From positions 124,001-188,000 of the forward strand of contig NZ_JAERIT010000002.1 of NCBI RefSeq assembly GCF_017979475.1: 64,000 nucleotides of DNA, given 5' to 3'. Positions 46,468 through 55,259 of the stretch are shown in pieces. The stretch's first letter is position 1; each line of letters starts with the position of its first letter. The translations under genes were made by a program, and so were the position numbers. Below the pieces are notes generated by a model. The model did no database searches and was not told where the DNA came from. It saw only the letters and a program-made list of their open reading frames with translations. Origin of the DNA: Helicobacter pullorum NCTC 12824. Lineage in GTDB: Bacteria; Campylobacterota; Campylobacteria; Campylobacterales; Helicobacteraceae.

Positions 46468-47274
46468 TCAATAGCTTTCATCATTGCTAGGAAAATCTCC
46501 ATTTTTCACATCTTGAACATATTTTCTTAGAGATGTTCTCACCATTTTTGCACCCTCCAAATATTGTCGCACAAATTTAGGCTTAAAATCTTCAAAAAAC
46601 CCAAACGCATCGCTCCATACCAACACCTGCCCATCAACTTCCACACCACTTCCAATACCAATAATGGGTATCTCAATACTTTTTGCAATTTCTCTAGCTA
46701 CTTCACTTTTAACGCCCTCTAGCACCATACAAAATACTCCTGCCTTTTGCAAAGCCAAAGCATCTTGCAATAATCTCTCATTTTCCTCTTTATCCTTACC
46801 TTTAATTTTATATCCACCCTCACTTCTCACAAATTGCGGTTTTAACCCAATATGCCCCATAACTGCAATGCCATTTTGCACCAAAAGCCTAATAGTATCG
46901 CTCACTTCTATTCCGCCTTCTATTTTTACTGCTTGAGCTTTGGTTTCTTTATAAACTCGGATAGCCGATTCTAATGCACAAGCAGGATTACTCACACTCC
47001 CAAAAGGCAAATCGCAAACAACAAGGCTTTTTTTTGCACCATTGCACACTGCCTTTGTGTGATAAATCATAGAATCCAAACTTGCACTTAGCGTATCACT
47101 CTCCCCAAAAAAACTCATATGCAGGCTATCTCCTACCAAAATTATATCCACCTCACCATCAAAAATTTTGGCAAAAAGTGCGTCATAAGCGGTTATCATC
47201 GTGATTTTTTCTTTGTTTTTTTTATTTTTAATTTGTGTGATAGTAGTTTGTTTATTTTCTATTTGAATACTCAT
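46468..47274 (-). CDS. panB: 3-methyl-2-oxobutanoate hydroxymethyltransferase
   Basis: PanB adds a hydroxymethyl group from methylene-tetrahydrofolate to ketoisovalerate, the first step of pantothenate synthesis. The start chosen is ATG 47274 (MSIQIENKQTTITQI); the frame extends 50 codons further upstream but that part lies in the tmRNA promoter region and has no family similarity. Motifs are ITMITAYDALFAKIFD, DIILVGDSLHMSFFG, LPFGSVSNPACALESAIRV, VKIEGG, VMGHIGLKPQ and IPIIGIGSGVEVDGQVLV. The product has 268 residues, normal for the family. Confidence 0.95.
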   Translation of the reverse strand: MSIQIENKQTTITQIKNKKNKEKITMITAYDALFAKIFDGEVDIILVGDSLHMSFFGESDTLSASLDSMIYHTKAVCNGAKKSLVVCDLPFGSVSNPACALESAIRVYKETKAQAVKIEGGIEVSDTIRLLVQNGIAVMGHIGLKPQFVRSEGGYKIKGKDKEENERLLQDALALQKAGVFCMVLEGVKSEVAREIAKSIEIPIIGIGSGVEVDGQVLVWSDAFGFFEDFKPKFVRQYLEGAKMVRTSLRKYVQDVKNGDFPSNDESY

Positions 47275-47328
47275 TTTATCTCGCTTGAATTTTATTTCAA
47301 AAGATTTTACTATAATTTTATCAAAAAC

Positions 47329-47357
47329 TTGACAATTTTTGTAAATAAGAATAAAAT
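47329..47357 (+). promoter_or_regulatory. promoter of the tmRNA gene
   Basis: TTGACA (47329-47334) and TAAAAT (47352-47357) are separated by 17 bases, placing transcription start near 47365, just before the mature tmRNA 5' end. Confidence 0.7.
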
Positions 47358-47378
47358 TATCGCCCTTATCAACAAAAT

Positions 47379-47750
47379 GGGGCTGATATGAATTTCGACG
47401 GGAGTTGGATGGCTCTAGTTGCATGCCAACTTGTGCTAAGTTGTAAAACTGGCTCTTAAATATAAACGCAAATAATACAAATTACGCTCCAGCTTACGCT
47501 AAAGTTGCGTAAGTTTAATTAGCTTTTTGGAGCTGTTTTTAGTTAGGATTCTAGCTACTTTCTAAAAACATCATTTTTGCTAGATGCTATCTTATTTACC
47601 GAAAATAAGATTTAAGTTCCTTTGGTTGCCTTGTTTGTGAATTTTTGGGTGTTTAGCAAACAAGAAAGATTCCAAACCCAAGAAAGCATGTATATCAATT
47701 ATTGTTGGTCTGATTTTCGGACTGGGGTTTGATCCCCCACAGCTCCACCA
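47379..47750 (+). ncRNA. ssrA: transfer-messenger RNA (tmRNA)
   Basis: tmRNA with SmpB rescues stalled ribosomes and tags the unfinished protein for degradation. The 5' end GGGGCTGATATGAATTTCGA and the 3' end with the T-arm (GGGGTTTGATCCCCC) and CAGCTCCACCA form the alanine-tRNA-like half; CCA is encoded. The tag frame at 47468-47512 reads ANNTNYAPAYAKVA followed by TAA, close to the Campylobacter and Helicobacter tags. The rest is pseudoknot-rich. Length is 372 bases. Confidence 0.97.
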
Positions 47751-48024
47751 AAACTACTTTTTATATCCTTTAATTTTTCAAAAACTTTGCAAAATATGGC
47801 ATTAACCTACCTTATCTATTTTGGTCATTTCTATTTTTTTCTCTTTAATTTAATTATAATTGCCAAAGACAAAACACAAACCAATTATTCAATACAAAAC
47901 AAAATCCTACTAAACCCTTAACATACTACAAATCAAGAATTAATCTCACATAAATTTCAAAAAGAGACGCACCCACTAACTCAAAAAAAAACCAACAAAA
48001 TATATTTATTAACTTTAAATAAAA

Positions 48025-50430
48025 TTAAGAATCCGATTTAATCCTCATACTATTCCCCACCACAATCAAAGAGCTAAGGGACATTGCAATTGCTGCAATA
48101 AGCGGTATAACATATCCAAGCATCGCCAAAGGGATTGTAATAACATTATAAAGCAAAGAGATTAAAAGATTTTCTTTGATAAACTTAAAAGTCTTCCTTC
48201 CTATCTTAAAAGCCTCCAAAATCCCATTAACACTACTATCAAGAATAATAATATCACTAATATTAATAGCCACATCAATGCCATTTCCCATCGCAATAGC
48301 AATATTACTTTTGCCTAATGCAATAGAATCATTAATCCCATCTCCCGCCATTACCACCACATTTCCCTTTGCTCTTAAATCCTCTATAAAATCAGCCTTT
48401 TGGAGTGGATTTTGTTTGGCATAATACTGCTTAATTCCCAGATTTTCAGCGACTTTTTTACAAACATTTGCATTATCTCCGCTCAAAAGTATCACGCCAA
48501 TCCCCATTGCTTCAATAGCCAAAATGGCTTCCTTAGCACCCTTTTTGATAGAATCCTCTAGTTGAAACTCCGCCAATAAACAAGAATTTTTTGCAAAATA
48601 AAAAATTGTATTTTCTGCCTCTTGCAATTTTTCCAAAGATTCCACGCCATTTTCTTGCAATAGCTCCAAATTTCCACCTATATAAATATCATCTCCCACT
48701 TTTGCCCTAATGCCCCTTGCATTAATTTGTTCAATGGCTTGAATCTCTACTTTATTGCCAAAATCACCAAAATGTTTTTTCAAAGCCTGTGTGATAGGGT
48801 GCGAACTCTTTTCTAGCATTCCACGAAGAATCTCAAAATCACATTGAGTTGCTGCAAAATTTTTTTCTCCAATTACACGCAATTTACCCTCTGTCAAAGT
48901 CCCTGTTTTATCCACAACAAGGATATTTGCCTTTGCAATTGTTTCTAAAAATCGTGCTTCTTTAAAAATAATTTTTCTCTTAAACGCTTCCCCTAACCCC
49001 ACCAAAGAAGCAATGGGAGTAGCAAGTGCCAAAGCACAAGGACAAGCAATAATAATCACTGAAACCATCACCATTAAACTTTGATTAAAATCCACCCCTA
49101 TCCACAAATACCACGCCAAAAAAGTCCCCAAAGCAAAAGTAAGTACCACCGAAGAAAAATAACGCGAAATTTGATTTGCTATTTCTTGGATTCTTGGTCG
49201 AGCATTCAAAGAATCCTCAACTAAGCTAATAATCCTAGTCATCATCGATTCTTTAAATTTCTTTGTTATCTGATAACAAAAAGAAAGATTAACCACTATA
49301 GAGCCAGAATAAATTGTTTCCCATTTCTTTTTTGATTGAGGCAGAGATTCCCCATTCAAAGCACTCTCATCACACAAAGCCTCATTAGAGAGCAATTCCC
49401 CATCAAGTGCGATTCTATCTCCGGGCTTTACTTCTACAATCTCCCCAACTTCTACTGCCTCCACTGCTTTTTCTTCAATTATATCGCCCCTTTTTACATT
49501 TACACTCAGAGGAATTTGGGAGTTTAAAGTATCCAAACTATCTACTGCACTTTTTTTCCCTCGTATTTCTAAGAATTTACCAATTAAGACAAAAGTAATA
49601 ATCATCGCTACTGATTCAAAATAAGTCTCTCCCCCCATAAAACTCGCATAGATAGAATAAATATAAGCCAAAGTTGCGCCACTAATGACCAATAAATCCA
49701 TATTTGGCATTTTATATTTAATAGCCACATAAGCTCCACGCCAAAAAATAGAACCACTAAAAAACAATACCGGCGTTGCAAGCACAAATCCTGCAAAATT
49801 CAAAATATTCCGCATTTCTTGTGAAATCCCAGAAAAATATCCTGCATATTGAGCCACAGCAATCCACATAATATTCATCACACAAAAGATTCCAACAACC
49901 ATTTTAATATAATAATTACGCTTCTGCTTTTTGGCATAAACTTCTTGGATTCTTGAATCATAAATGTGTGCATCATAGCCAATTTGACGAATGGTGTGAA
50001 TAATTTGGGAAATTTTAATTTTTGCAGGATCAAAAACAATAACAGCTTTGTGATTTGTATAGTTGATATTCACGCTAACAATCCCCTCTTGCAAGGAAAG
50101 TATTTTTTCATTTAACCATACACAAGCAATACAATGTATCTTTTCCAAAACCAAAGAAATCTCGCAAGTTTTTCCTCTTTTTTCGACATAATGCTCAAAA
50201 AAAGCTGGTGAATCAAAATATGCAAGATTATTGTCAATTTCCTCTTGAATCGGTTCTAAAGTATTAGAACCAAGCTTAGAATAAAAATCTCCTAACCCTT
50301 GATCTTGAAGCAATTTATAAACACCCTCACAGCCTTTGCAGCAAAAATATTTTTCTTTGCCTGCAATCTGTGTTTTAATTAACACTTTTTCATCAAATTC
50401 CAAATGGCAGTGATCGCAAAGTCTTTTCAT
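48025..50430 (-). CDS. ccoI: CcoI/FixI-type copper-transporting P-ATPase
   Basis: CcoI exports copper across the inner membrane for assembly of cbb3 cytochrome oxidase. The 801 residues begin with a Cys-rich zone (RLCDHCHLEFDE, FCCKGCEGVYKLL), then a heavy-metal-associated domain with HCIACVWLNEK, about eight membrane helices, the transport motif IIACPCALALATP, the phosphorylation site VVDKTGTLTEG, and the hinge VMAGDGINDSIALGKS. The double N-terminal Cys region marks the FixI/CcoI group rather than CopA. The ATG at 50430 is preferred over a TTG one codon earlier. It lies 5 bases behind the aminotransferase gene; ccoNOQP is not in the window. Confidence 0.9.
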   Translation of the reverse strand: MKRLCDHCHLEFDEKVLIKTQIAGKEKYFCCKGCEGVYKLLQDQGLGDFYSKLGSNTLEPIQEEIDNNLAYFDSPAFFEHYVEKRGKTCEISLVLEKIHCIACVWLNEKILSLQEGIVSVNINYTNHKAVIVFDPAKIKISQIIHTIRQIGYDAHIYDSRIQEVYAKKQKRNYYIKMVVGIFCVMNIMWIAVAQYAGYFSGISQEMRNILNFAGFVLATPVLFFSGSIFWRGAYVAIKYKMPNMDLLVISGATLAYIYSIYASFMGGETYFESVAMIITFVLIGKFLEIRGKKSAVDSLDTLNSQIPLSVNVKRGDIIEEKAVEAVEVGEIVEVKPGDRIALDGELLSNEALCDESALNGESLPQSKKKWETIYSGSIVVNLSFCYQITKKFKESMMTRIISLVEDSLNARPRIQEIANQISRYFSSVVLTFALGTFLAWYLWIGVDFNQSLMVMVSVIIIACPCALALATPIASLVGLGEAFKRKIIFKEARFLETIAKANILVVDKTGTLTEGKLRVIGEKNFAATQCDFEILRGMLEKSSHPITQALKKHFGDFGNKVEIQAIEQINARGIRAKVGDDIYIGGNLELLQENGVESLEKLQEAENTIFYFAKNSCLLAEFQLEDSIKKGAKEAILAIEAMGIGVILLSGDNANVCKKVAENLGIKQYYAKQNPLQKADFIEDLRAKGNVVVMAGDGINDSIALGKSNIAIAMGNGIDVAINISDIIILDSSVNGILEAFKIGRKTFKFIKENLLISLLYNVITIPLAMLGYVIPLIAAIAMSLSSLIVVGNSMRIKSDS

Positions 50431-50435
50431 CAAAT

Positions 50436-51647
50436 TTAATTGCTAAATTGTTTTAAAAATTTCTTGAGATTCCTTGCAGCTTGTCTAATTCTATTTTCAT
50501 TTTCTATCAATGCAATTCTCACATAATTATCCCCATGATTACCAAATCCTATACCCGGACTCACAGCGATTTTGGCTTCTTGCAAAAGTCTTTTGGAAAA
50601 TTCCATACTCCCCAAATGCTTCACACATTCTGGAATCTCCGCCCAAATAAACATACTCGCTCTTGGTTTTTGCATTTTCCACCCAGCAGCCCCAAAACTC
50701 TCAATCAACACTTCCATACGCTTTTCATACTTATTAGCTATCTCTTTTACACACTCTTGATTCCCATTTAATGCGATGGTAGAAGCAATTTGAATGGGCG
50801 TATAAATCCCATAATCTAGCCAACTCTTGATTTTTTGCAATGCACCAATCAATCTCTCATTCCCCACAAAGCAGCCTACACGCCAACCTGCCATATTATA
50901 ACTTTTTGAAAGCGTATAGCCCTCCACTGCGACATCCAAAGCACCTTCTACTTCAAAAATCGAAGGTGCCACATATCCATCAAAACTCAAATCCGCATAA
51001 GCAACATCATTAATAATATAAAATCTTTCTTGTTTTGCTAAAGCTACCAATTTTTCATAAAATTCTTTATACACTACCACAGTGGTTGGATTGTGAGGGA
51101 AGTTAGTTACAACAAATTTTGGCTTTGGCAAAGTATTGTGCAACGCTTTTTTCAAAGATTCAAAATAAGCCTCTACATCCAATTCAAAATTCTCATTCCA
51201 TTTTAATCCAAAAGTGGCTACATTTGCCCCCGCTAAAATAAAAGCATAATAGTGAATAGGATAAGCTGGTTCTGCCACTACTGCTGTATCACCGGGATTT
51301 GTAATTGCCTGTACCAAATGAACATAACCCTCTTTAGAACCCATAGCCACACACACTTGTGTATCAGGATTCAAATTGACATTGTATTTTCTCTTATAAG
51401 TATCTGCAATTGCAAGACGCAATTTATAAATCCCCTTACTTGCAGAATAACCATGATTTTTTGGCTTATGTGCCGCTTCACACAACTTTTCTACAATATG
51501 ATTTGGTGTAGCTCCATCAGGATTTCCCATGCTAAAATCAATTACATCTTCCCCATTTTGACGCATTTGTAATTTAATTTCATTAATTGCGGCAAAAACA
51601 TATTTAGGCAATCTTTTTATTCTTTCAAACTCTATCTCCTCAAACAC
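50436..51647 (-). CDS. PLP-dependent class I/II aminotransferase (AlaC/AspB-like)
   Basis: This 403-residue fold-type I aminotransferase starts at GTG 51647, preceded by AAGGAG. The motifs are VIDFSMGNPDGATPNHIVEK, YSASKGIYKLRLAIADTYKRKYNVN, FVVTNFPHNPTTVVVYKEFY and the PLP-Lys segment EGYTLSKSYNMAGWRVGCFV. It belongs to the group annotated as AlaC, LL-diaminopimelate or aspartate aminotransferase; which amino acid it prefers cannot be decided from sequence. It is located between the exported protein gene and ccoI, all closely spaced on the minus strand. Confidence 0.88.
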   Translation of the reverse strand: MFEEIEFERIKRLPKYVFAAINEIKLQMRQNGEDVIDFSMGNPDGATPNHIVEKLCEAAHKPKNHGYSASKGIYKLRLAIADTYKRKYNVNLNPDTQVCVAMGSKEGYVHLVQAITNPGDTAVVAEPAYPIHYYAFILAGANVATFGLKWNENFELDVEAYFESLKKALHNTLPKPKFVVTNFPHNPTTVVVYKEFYEKLVALAKQERFYIINDVAYADLSFDGYVAPSIFEVEGALDVAVEGYTLSKSYNMAGWRVGCFVGNERLIGALQKIKSWLDYGIYTPIQIASTIALNGNQECVKEIANKYEKRMEVLIESFGAAGWKMQKPRASMFIWAEIPECVKHLGSMEFSKRLLQEAKIAVSPGIGFGNHGDNYVRIALIENENRIRQAARNLKKFLKQFSN

Positions 51648-51665
51648 TTCTCACTCCTTGAAAAA

Positions 51666-52496
51666 TTATTTTAAAAGCACATTTAAACCATTTTTGATGG
51701 TGATAGGCAAATAATTATCGCTTACCTTAATAAAACTAGTATTTTCTGGAATCTTGAGATTGATTTCACGCATTGTATCTTGCGATGAAACAATATTAAT
51801 AATTTTTAAATTTTTATCAAAAAACACAATTTTAGGATACCACGACACTCCGCCAACACTCGCAAAACTAATATTTTTCCCTTCTTGGATTTTATACCAA
51901 TACTCCCCTTTGAGATTCGCATGATTATTTGTCTCATTGATAGTTAGCAAAATCGCTTTGGGATATTGAAAATCACCCTGCCAAACTTCATACACCCATT
52001 GATTAATATTGCGTTTTTCTATTTTTGAAATATGATATCCATAAGCCAACAATCTCTCTTGTAGCAAAACAGGATCAACTGCATATTCCGTATTCATAGA
52101 CAATACAAAATGATATTTCTCATCTTCTAGCATACTTTGCTTAACCAAAAAATAATAATACCCCATTGCCCCCAAAACATCATAAAGAACACTGGTAAAA
52201 GTAGCTGGATTCTCTTTAATCTCAAAAGCAATTTCAAGCTCCATAGGTTTCCCAAAAGTCAATTTCAAAAGCCCATTTTCTTTTAAAATTTTGGAAATTT
52301 TATATAAATCTGGCTCTCCTACGCCATTTAAAAATTCTTCTTGATTTTCAAACAACTTTTGTATAAATTTTTGATTAACCTTATAATCTTGCACTCCAAG
52401 CAAAGAAACTATACTATAATCCAAACTATTTTCTTTGGCAATTGCATAAGAACCCAAACAAATGAAAAATAAAATAAAAATTATTTTATTTACCAC
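51666..52496 (-). CDS. exported protein of unknown function
   Basis: The 276 residues start at GTG 52496, overlapping the end of the RodZ-like gene by 7 bases. An N-terminal signal peptide (KIIFILFFICLGSYAIA) is followed by a soluble domain of mixed helices and strands without recognisable motifs, including GVGEPDLYKISKILKENGL, YYYFLVKQSMLEDEKYHF and a C-terminal beta-rich half. It probably sits in the periplasm. It occupies the place of unassigned genes near rlmB-rsmI-rpmE in H. pylori, so it is likely a conserved family of unknown role, perhaps working with the RodZ-like protein it overlaps. Confidence 0.75.
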   Translation of the reverse strand: MVNKIIFILFFICLGSYAIAKENSLDYSIVSLLGVQDYKVNQKFIQKLFENQEEFLNGVGEPDLYKISKILKENGLLKLTFGKPMELEIAFEIKENPATFTSVLYDVLGAMGYYYFLVKQSMLEDEKYHFVLSMNTEYAVDPVLLQERLLAYGYHISKIEKRNINQWVYEVWQGDFQYPKAILLTINETNNHANLKGEYWYKIQEGKNISFASVGGVSWYPKIVFFDKNLKIINIVSSQDTMREINLKIPENTSFIKVSDNYLPITIKNGLNVLLK

Positions 52497-53392
52497 CCCA
52501 AACCTCCATTGTATCGGTTATATTGCTCTATGCTAATACTGCTAAAATTTCCATCTTCATCTACAAAAAAACGCATTCTCCCAGCAAGATTATATTTCTC
52601 TGTATTATCATTGTTTTGAATCTCTAGCATTCCATGCCCAGTAATAATAGTCTGTGGTCTTTTCAAATCCACTTTTAAAGGCTCATTAATAAGAAAAGAG
52701 GTTTTTTCTTTTGTATCCAAATAAATAATGCCTACCCACATTTGAGAAAAGGGAACTATCTTAACTTCTTTTTGAATCTTTATTTCCTCTTGAATGGCTT
52801 GAGGGGCAGGCAATTCATTAATCGGTGTTGATGCTGAAGAATCTAAATTTACATTAGGTTCTAATATTTCTTGTGTTGCGTTATTTTCTTGCATTTCTAA
52901 TGTTGCATTTGTTTCGATGGATTTTGCTTCTTCTTTGATTATCCCTTCTTCTTGTAAATTTTCTAGTGCAGATTCAGGCTTAGGGGTTGATATTGTCTCT
53001 TTTTCTGTAATGGTATCTTGTAAATTATGAAAATTAAAATACAAATAAATCCCTAATGCCACCAACACAATCACAACAGCAACAACGATGATACTCTTTT
53101 TATTATCATTTTCTTGCATTGTTTCGTGAGAAATTTTAAAATTAATATTAGCCTCCATTTTTTCGCTATTACTCTTATGTTCTTCCCAAAACTTTTCATA
53201 CTCTTCACACCATTGATGCAAATCCAAATGGTATTCGCGTTCTAAAATCTGAATTAATCCAATAGTTGTGGCTTTGTCCTCAAGATTACCATATGCCATT
53301 TCTAAAATAGCCTCAATTTTATTTAAAGCCATATGAGTTTTCTTTGAAATTTCTTTTGCGCCAATTACTTTTAATTTTTCAATTTCTTCCAT
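52490..53392 (-). CDS. RodZ-like single-pass membrane protein
   Basis: This 300-residue protein has the RodZ arrangement. A cytoplasmic N-terminal helical domain (about 1-75) includes IGAKEISKKTHMALNKIEAI and LIQILEREYHLDLHQWCEEY, similar to a divergent helix-turn-helix domain. One membrane helix lies at about 101-121 (IIVVAVVIVLVALGIYLYFN). A low-complexity Glu/Thr/Pro periplasmic linker follows, and then a C-terminal beta-rich domain (WVGIIYLDTKEKTSFLINEP, GHGMLEIQ). RodZ anchors MreB and shapes the cell. Similarity is in layout more than in sequence, so this is an inference. The start overlaps the end of rlmB. Confidence 0.6.
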   Translation of the reverse strand: MEEIEKLKVIGAKEISKKTHMALNKIEAILEMAYGNLEDKATTIGLIQILEREYHLDLHQWCEEYEKFWEEHKSNSEKMEANINFKISHETMQENDNKKSIIVVAVVIVLVALGIYLYFNFHNLQDTITEKETISTPKPESALENLQEEGIIKEEAKSIETNATLEMQENNATQEILEPNVNLDSSASTPINELPAPQAIQEEIKIQKEVKIVPFSQMWVGIIYLDTKEKTSFLINEPLKVDLKRPQTIITGHGMLEIQNNDNTEKYNLAGRMRFFVDEDGNFSSISIEQYNRYNGGLGW

Positions 53393-54065
53393 TTGTTATC
53401 CTATCTATCAAAATTGCACCAGCTACCCCAACATTTAATGAATCAAATTCTCTTTTCATTGGGATTGTAAGGTTATAATCCATCTTTGCCAAAATTTTAT
53501 TAGACAATCCATGCCCTTCACTGCCCAAAAACAATGCTTTTTTGCCACTTAAGGCATTCTGCAAATCTTTGCCTTGCATACTTGTGCCAAACAAAGTAAA
53601 ATCTGATTGCTTTAATTCATTTATCACATCTAATGGATTATGAACAACACAAAATGGCATTCCAAGCATTGCACCAGAACTAGCCCTCAAAACCCCCTCT
53701 TGCTTAAAATCTTTTATTCCACACACCACAATACCATCCACTCCAAGTGCATAAGCACTTCTAAAAATAGAACCCAGATTCCCTACATCACTGATTCCAC
53801 ATAAAACCAAAACAAAATCCATCTCTTTTATTTTGGAAAACTCTAAAACCTCCAAAGGTTTAATTTCTAATAAATACCCTTGATGATTTCCGCCTCTTGC
53901 CATTGCTTGTGCCTTTTTTGCATCAAGCTTAATAATCTGTTTTTTTGTTTTTTTCAATAAGCCAAAAAAGCTCTTATCCACCTCTTTGGCAAGATAAATA
54001 TTTTCAATAAGATACTGATATTTTAGCAAAATCAACTCTACAATGTGTTTCCCATAAACAACCAC
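53379..54065 (-). CDS. rlmB: SpoU-family RNA 2'-O-methyltransferase (RlmB-like)
   Basis: This enzyme methylates a ribose in 23S rRNA using S-adenosylmethionine through a trefoil-knot (SPOUT) fold. The 228 residues show MVVYGKHIVELILL at the start, the substrate-binding N-terminal domain with MARGGNHQGYLLEIKP, and the three SPOUT motifs: GISDVGNLGSIFRSAYALG, KALFLGSEGHGLSNKI and IPMKREFDSLNVGVAGAIL. The rpmE-rsmI-rlmB order matches that in H. pylori. Confidence 0.9.
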   Translation of the reverse strand: MVVYGKHIVELILLKYQYLIENIYLAKEVDKSFFGLLKKTKKQIIKLDAKKAQAMARGGNHQGYLLEIKPLEVLEFSKIKEMDFVLVLCGISDVGNLGSIFRSAYALGVDGIVVCGIKDFKQEGVLRASSGAMLGMPFCVVHNPLDVINELKQSDFTLFGTSMQGKDLQNALSGKKALFLGSEGHGLSNKILAKMDYNLTIPMKREFDSLNVGVAGAILIDRITNGRN

Positions 54066-54091
54066 TATTTTATCCTATTTTTATTATTTTT

Positions 54092-54907
54092 TTACTTACA
54101 GAGTGCATTATAGTATTCACTTGCTGGTTTATTGTTTATTTTTGACAAAATTTTTGCTTTAATTTTTGGAGGAATATCCAAAGAATACACCATTTCTTGT
54201 GTCAAAACATTTTCATGAGTGCTTTTTTTGCTACCCTCTATAACCACAACCCATTCACCCCTAATAACGCCTTTCTTTAAATCCAACAAAATTTCTCTAA
54301 TCTTTCCTTTGAAAGTCTGCTGGTATTTTTTAGTCAATTCTTTGGCTAAAAAAATCTCCCTTTGATTATCAATATTCTCTATTATTTCCAAAGTTTCTAA
54401 TAAACGATGCGGAGATTCATAGTAAATTATCGGGTAAGGATTTTTTAAATGCTCCATTAGCGTTTCTAATTTTTCTTTTTTCTTATGCGGGGGAAATCCT
54501 AAAAATAAAAATTCCTTTTCTACAATCCCACTAAATGCCACTGACAAAGTCAATGCACTAATTCCACCCAAAACTTCGTATTCTAAATTATTTTCTTGCA
54601 AAAACCGCACCAAAGATACACCTGGATCACTAATACAAGGCATACCTGCATCACTCAAAAATCCAATATTTTTAGAAAAAAACTCTAAAGATACATTAGA
54701 TAAAAACTCTTTTTCATTATGGGTATGGAAAGAAAAATATTGATATTCTTTGGCTTTTAATAGATTGCGTTCTACTAGAAGTGAGATTAGTTTTTTGGTA
54801 ACTCTTGTGTCTTCACACAAAAGCACCTCACATTTCTCTAAAACTTCTAATGTATGTAATGTAATATCCTGAAGATTTCCTATTGGAGTAGGAAGAAAGG
54901 TAACCAT
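54092..54907 (-). CDS. rsmI: 16S rRNA (cytidine-1402-2'-O)-methyltransferase RsmI
   Basis: RsmI methylates C1402 in the ribosomal decoding centre. The 271 residues have the tetrapyrrole-methylase-like fold with MVTFLPTPIGNLQDITLHTL, VLLCEDTRVTKKLI, GFLSDAGMPCISDPG, LGGISALTLSVAFSGI and FLGFPPHKKKEKLE, all diagnostic of RsmI. It lies 8 bases behind rpmE and just ahead of rlmB. Confidence 0.95.
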   Translation of the reverse strand: MVTFLPTPIGNLQDITLHTLEVLEKCEVLLCEDTRVTKKLISLLVERNLLKAKEYQYFSFHTHNEKEFLSNVSLEFFSKNIGFLSDAGMPCISDPGVSLVRFLQENNLEYEVLGGISALTLSVAFSGIVEKEFLFLGFPPHKKKEKLETLMEHLKNPYPIIYYESPHRLLETLEIIENIDNQREIFLAKELTKKYQQTFKGKIREILLDLKKGVIRGEWVVVIEGSKKSTHENVLTQEMVYSLDIPPKIKAKILSKINNKPASEYYNALCK

Positions 54908-54915
54908 AAAGGTTT

Positions 54916-55119
54916 TTATTTTAGATTATATCTTTGCTTAAACTTCTCTACTCTACCTGCTGTATCAACAACTTTATCCGAACCTGTATAAAAAGGATGG
55001 CAAAATGAAGAGATATCAATCCTCAACTCTGGTTTTACACTCATAACTTCAATTTCTTTTCCGCTTGTAACACAAGTTACTTTGCAAGGCACATATTCTG
55101 GATGAATTCCCTTTTTCAT
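54916..55119 (-). CDS. rpmE: 50S ribosomal protein L31
   Basis: L31 bridges the ribosomal subunits. The start at ATG 55119 ([20 protein letters not shown]) gives 67 residues, the normal size; a longer frame adds an atypical N-terminus. The Cys residues in VPCKVTC and the [10 protein letters not shown] motif suggest the zinc-binding (C+) form. It is the first gene of the rpmE-rsmI-rlmB string and diverges from hisS. Confidence 0.96.
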   Translation of the reverse strand: MKKGIHPEYVPCKVTCVTSGKEIEVMSVKPELRIDISSFCHPFYTGSDKVVDTAGRVEKFKQRYNLK

Positions 55120-55259
55120 AATAAACCTTTTCCATTTAAAAATAAAACAATTTAAAATCATACCATATTTTATTTAAAATTATTCTTTTTATTTTTTATT
55201 CTTACTTTTCTTGCTAAAATTCATCTAAAAAATCAATCAATATAAATTTGGAGGATAAA

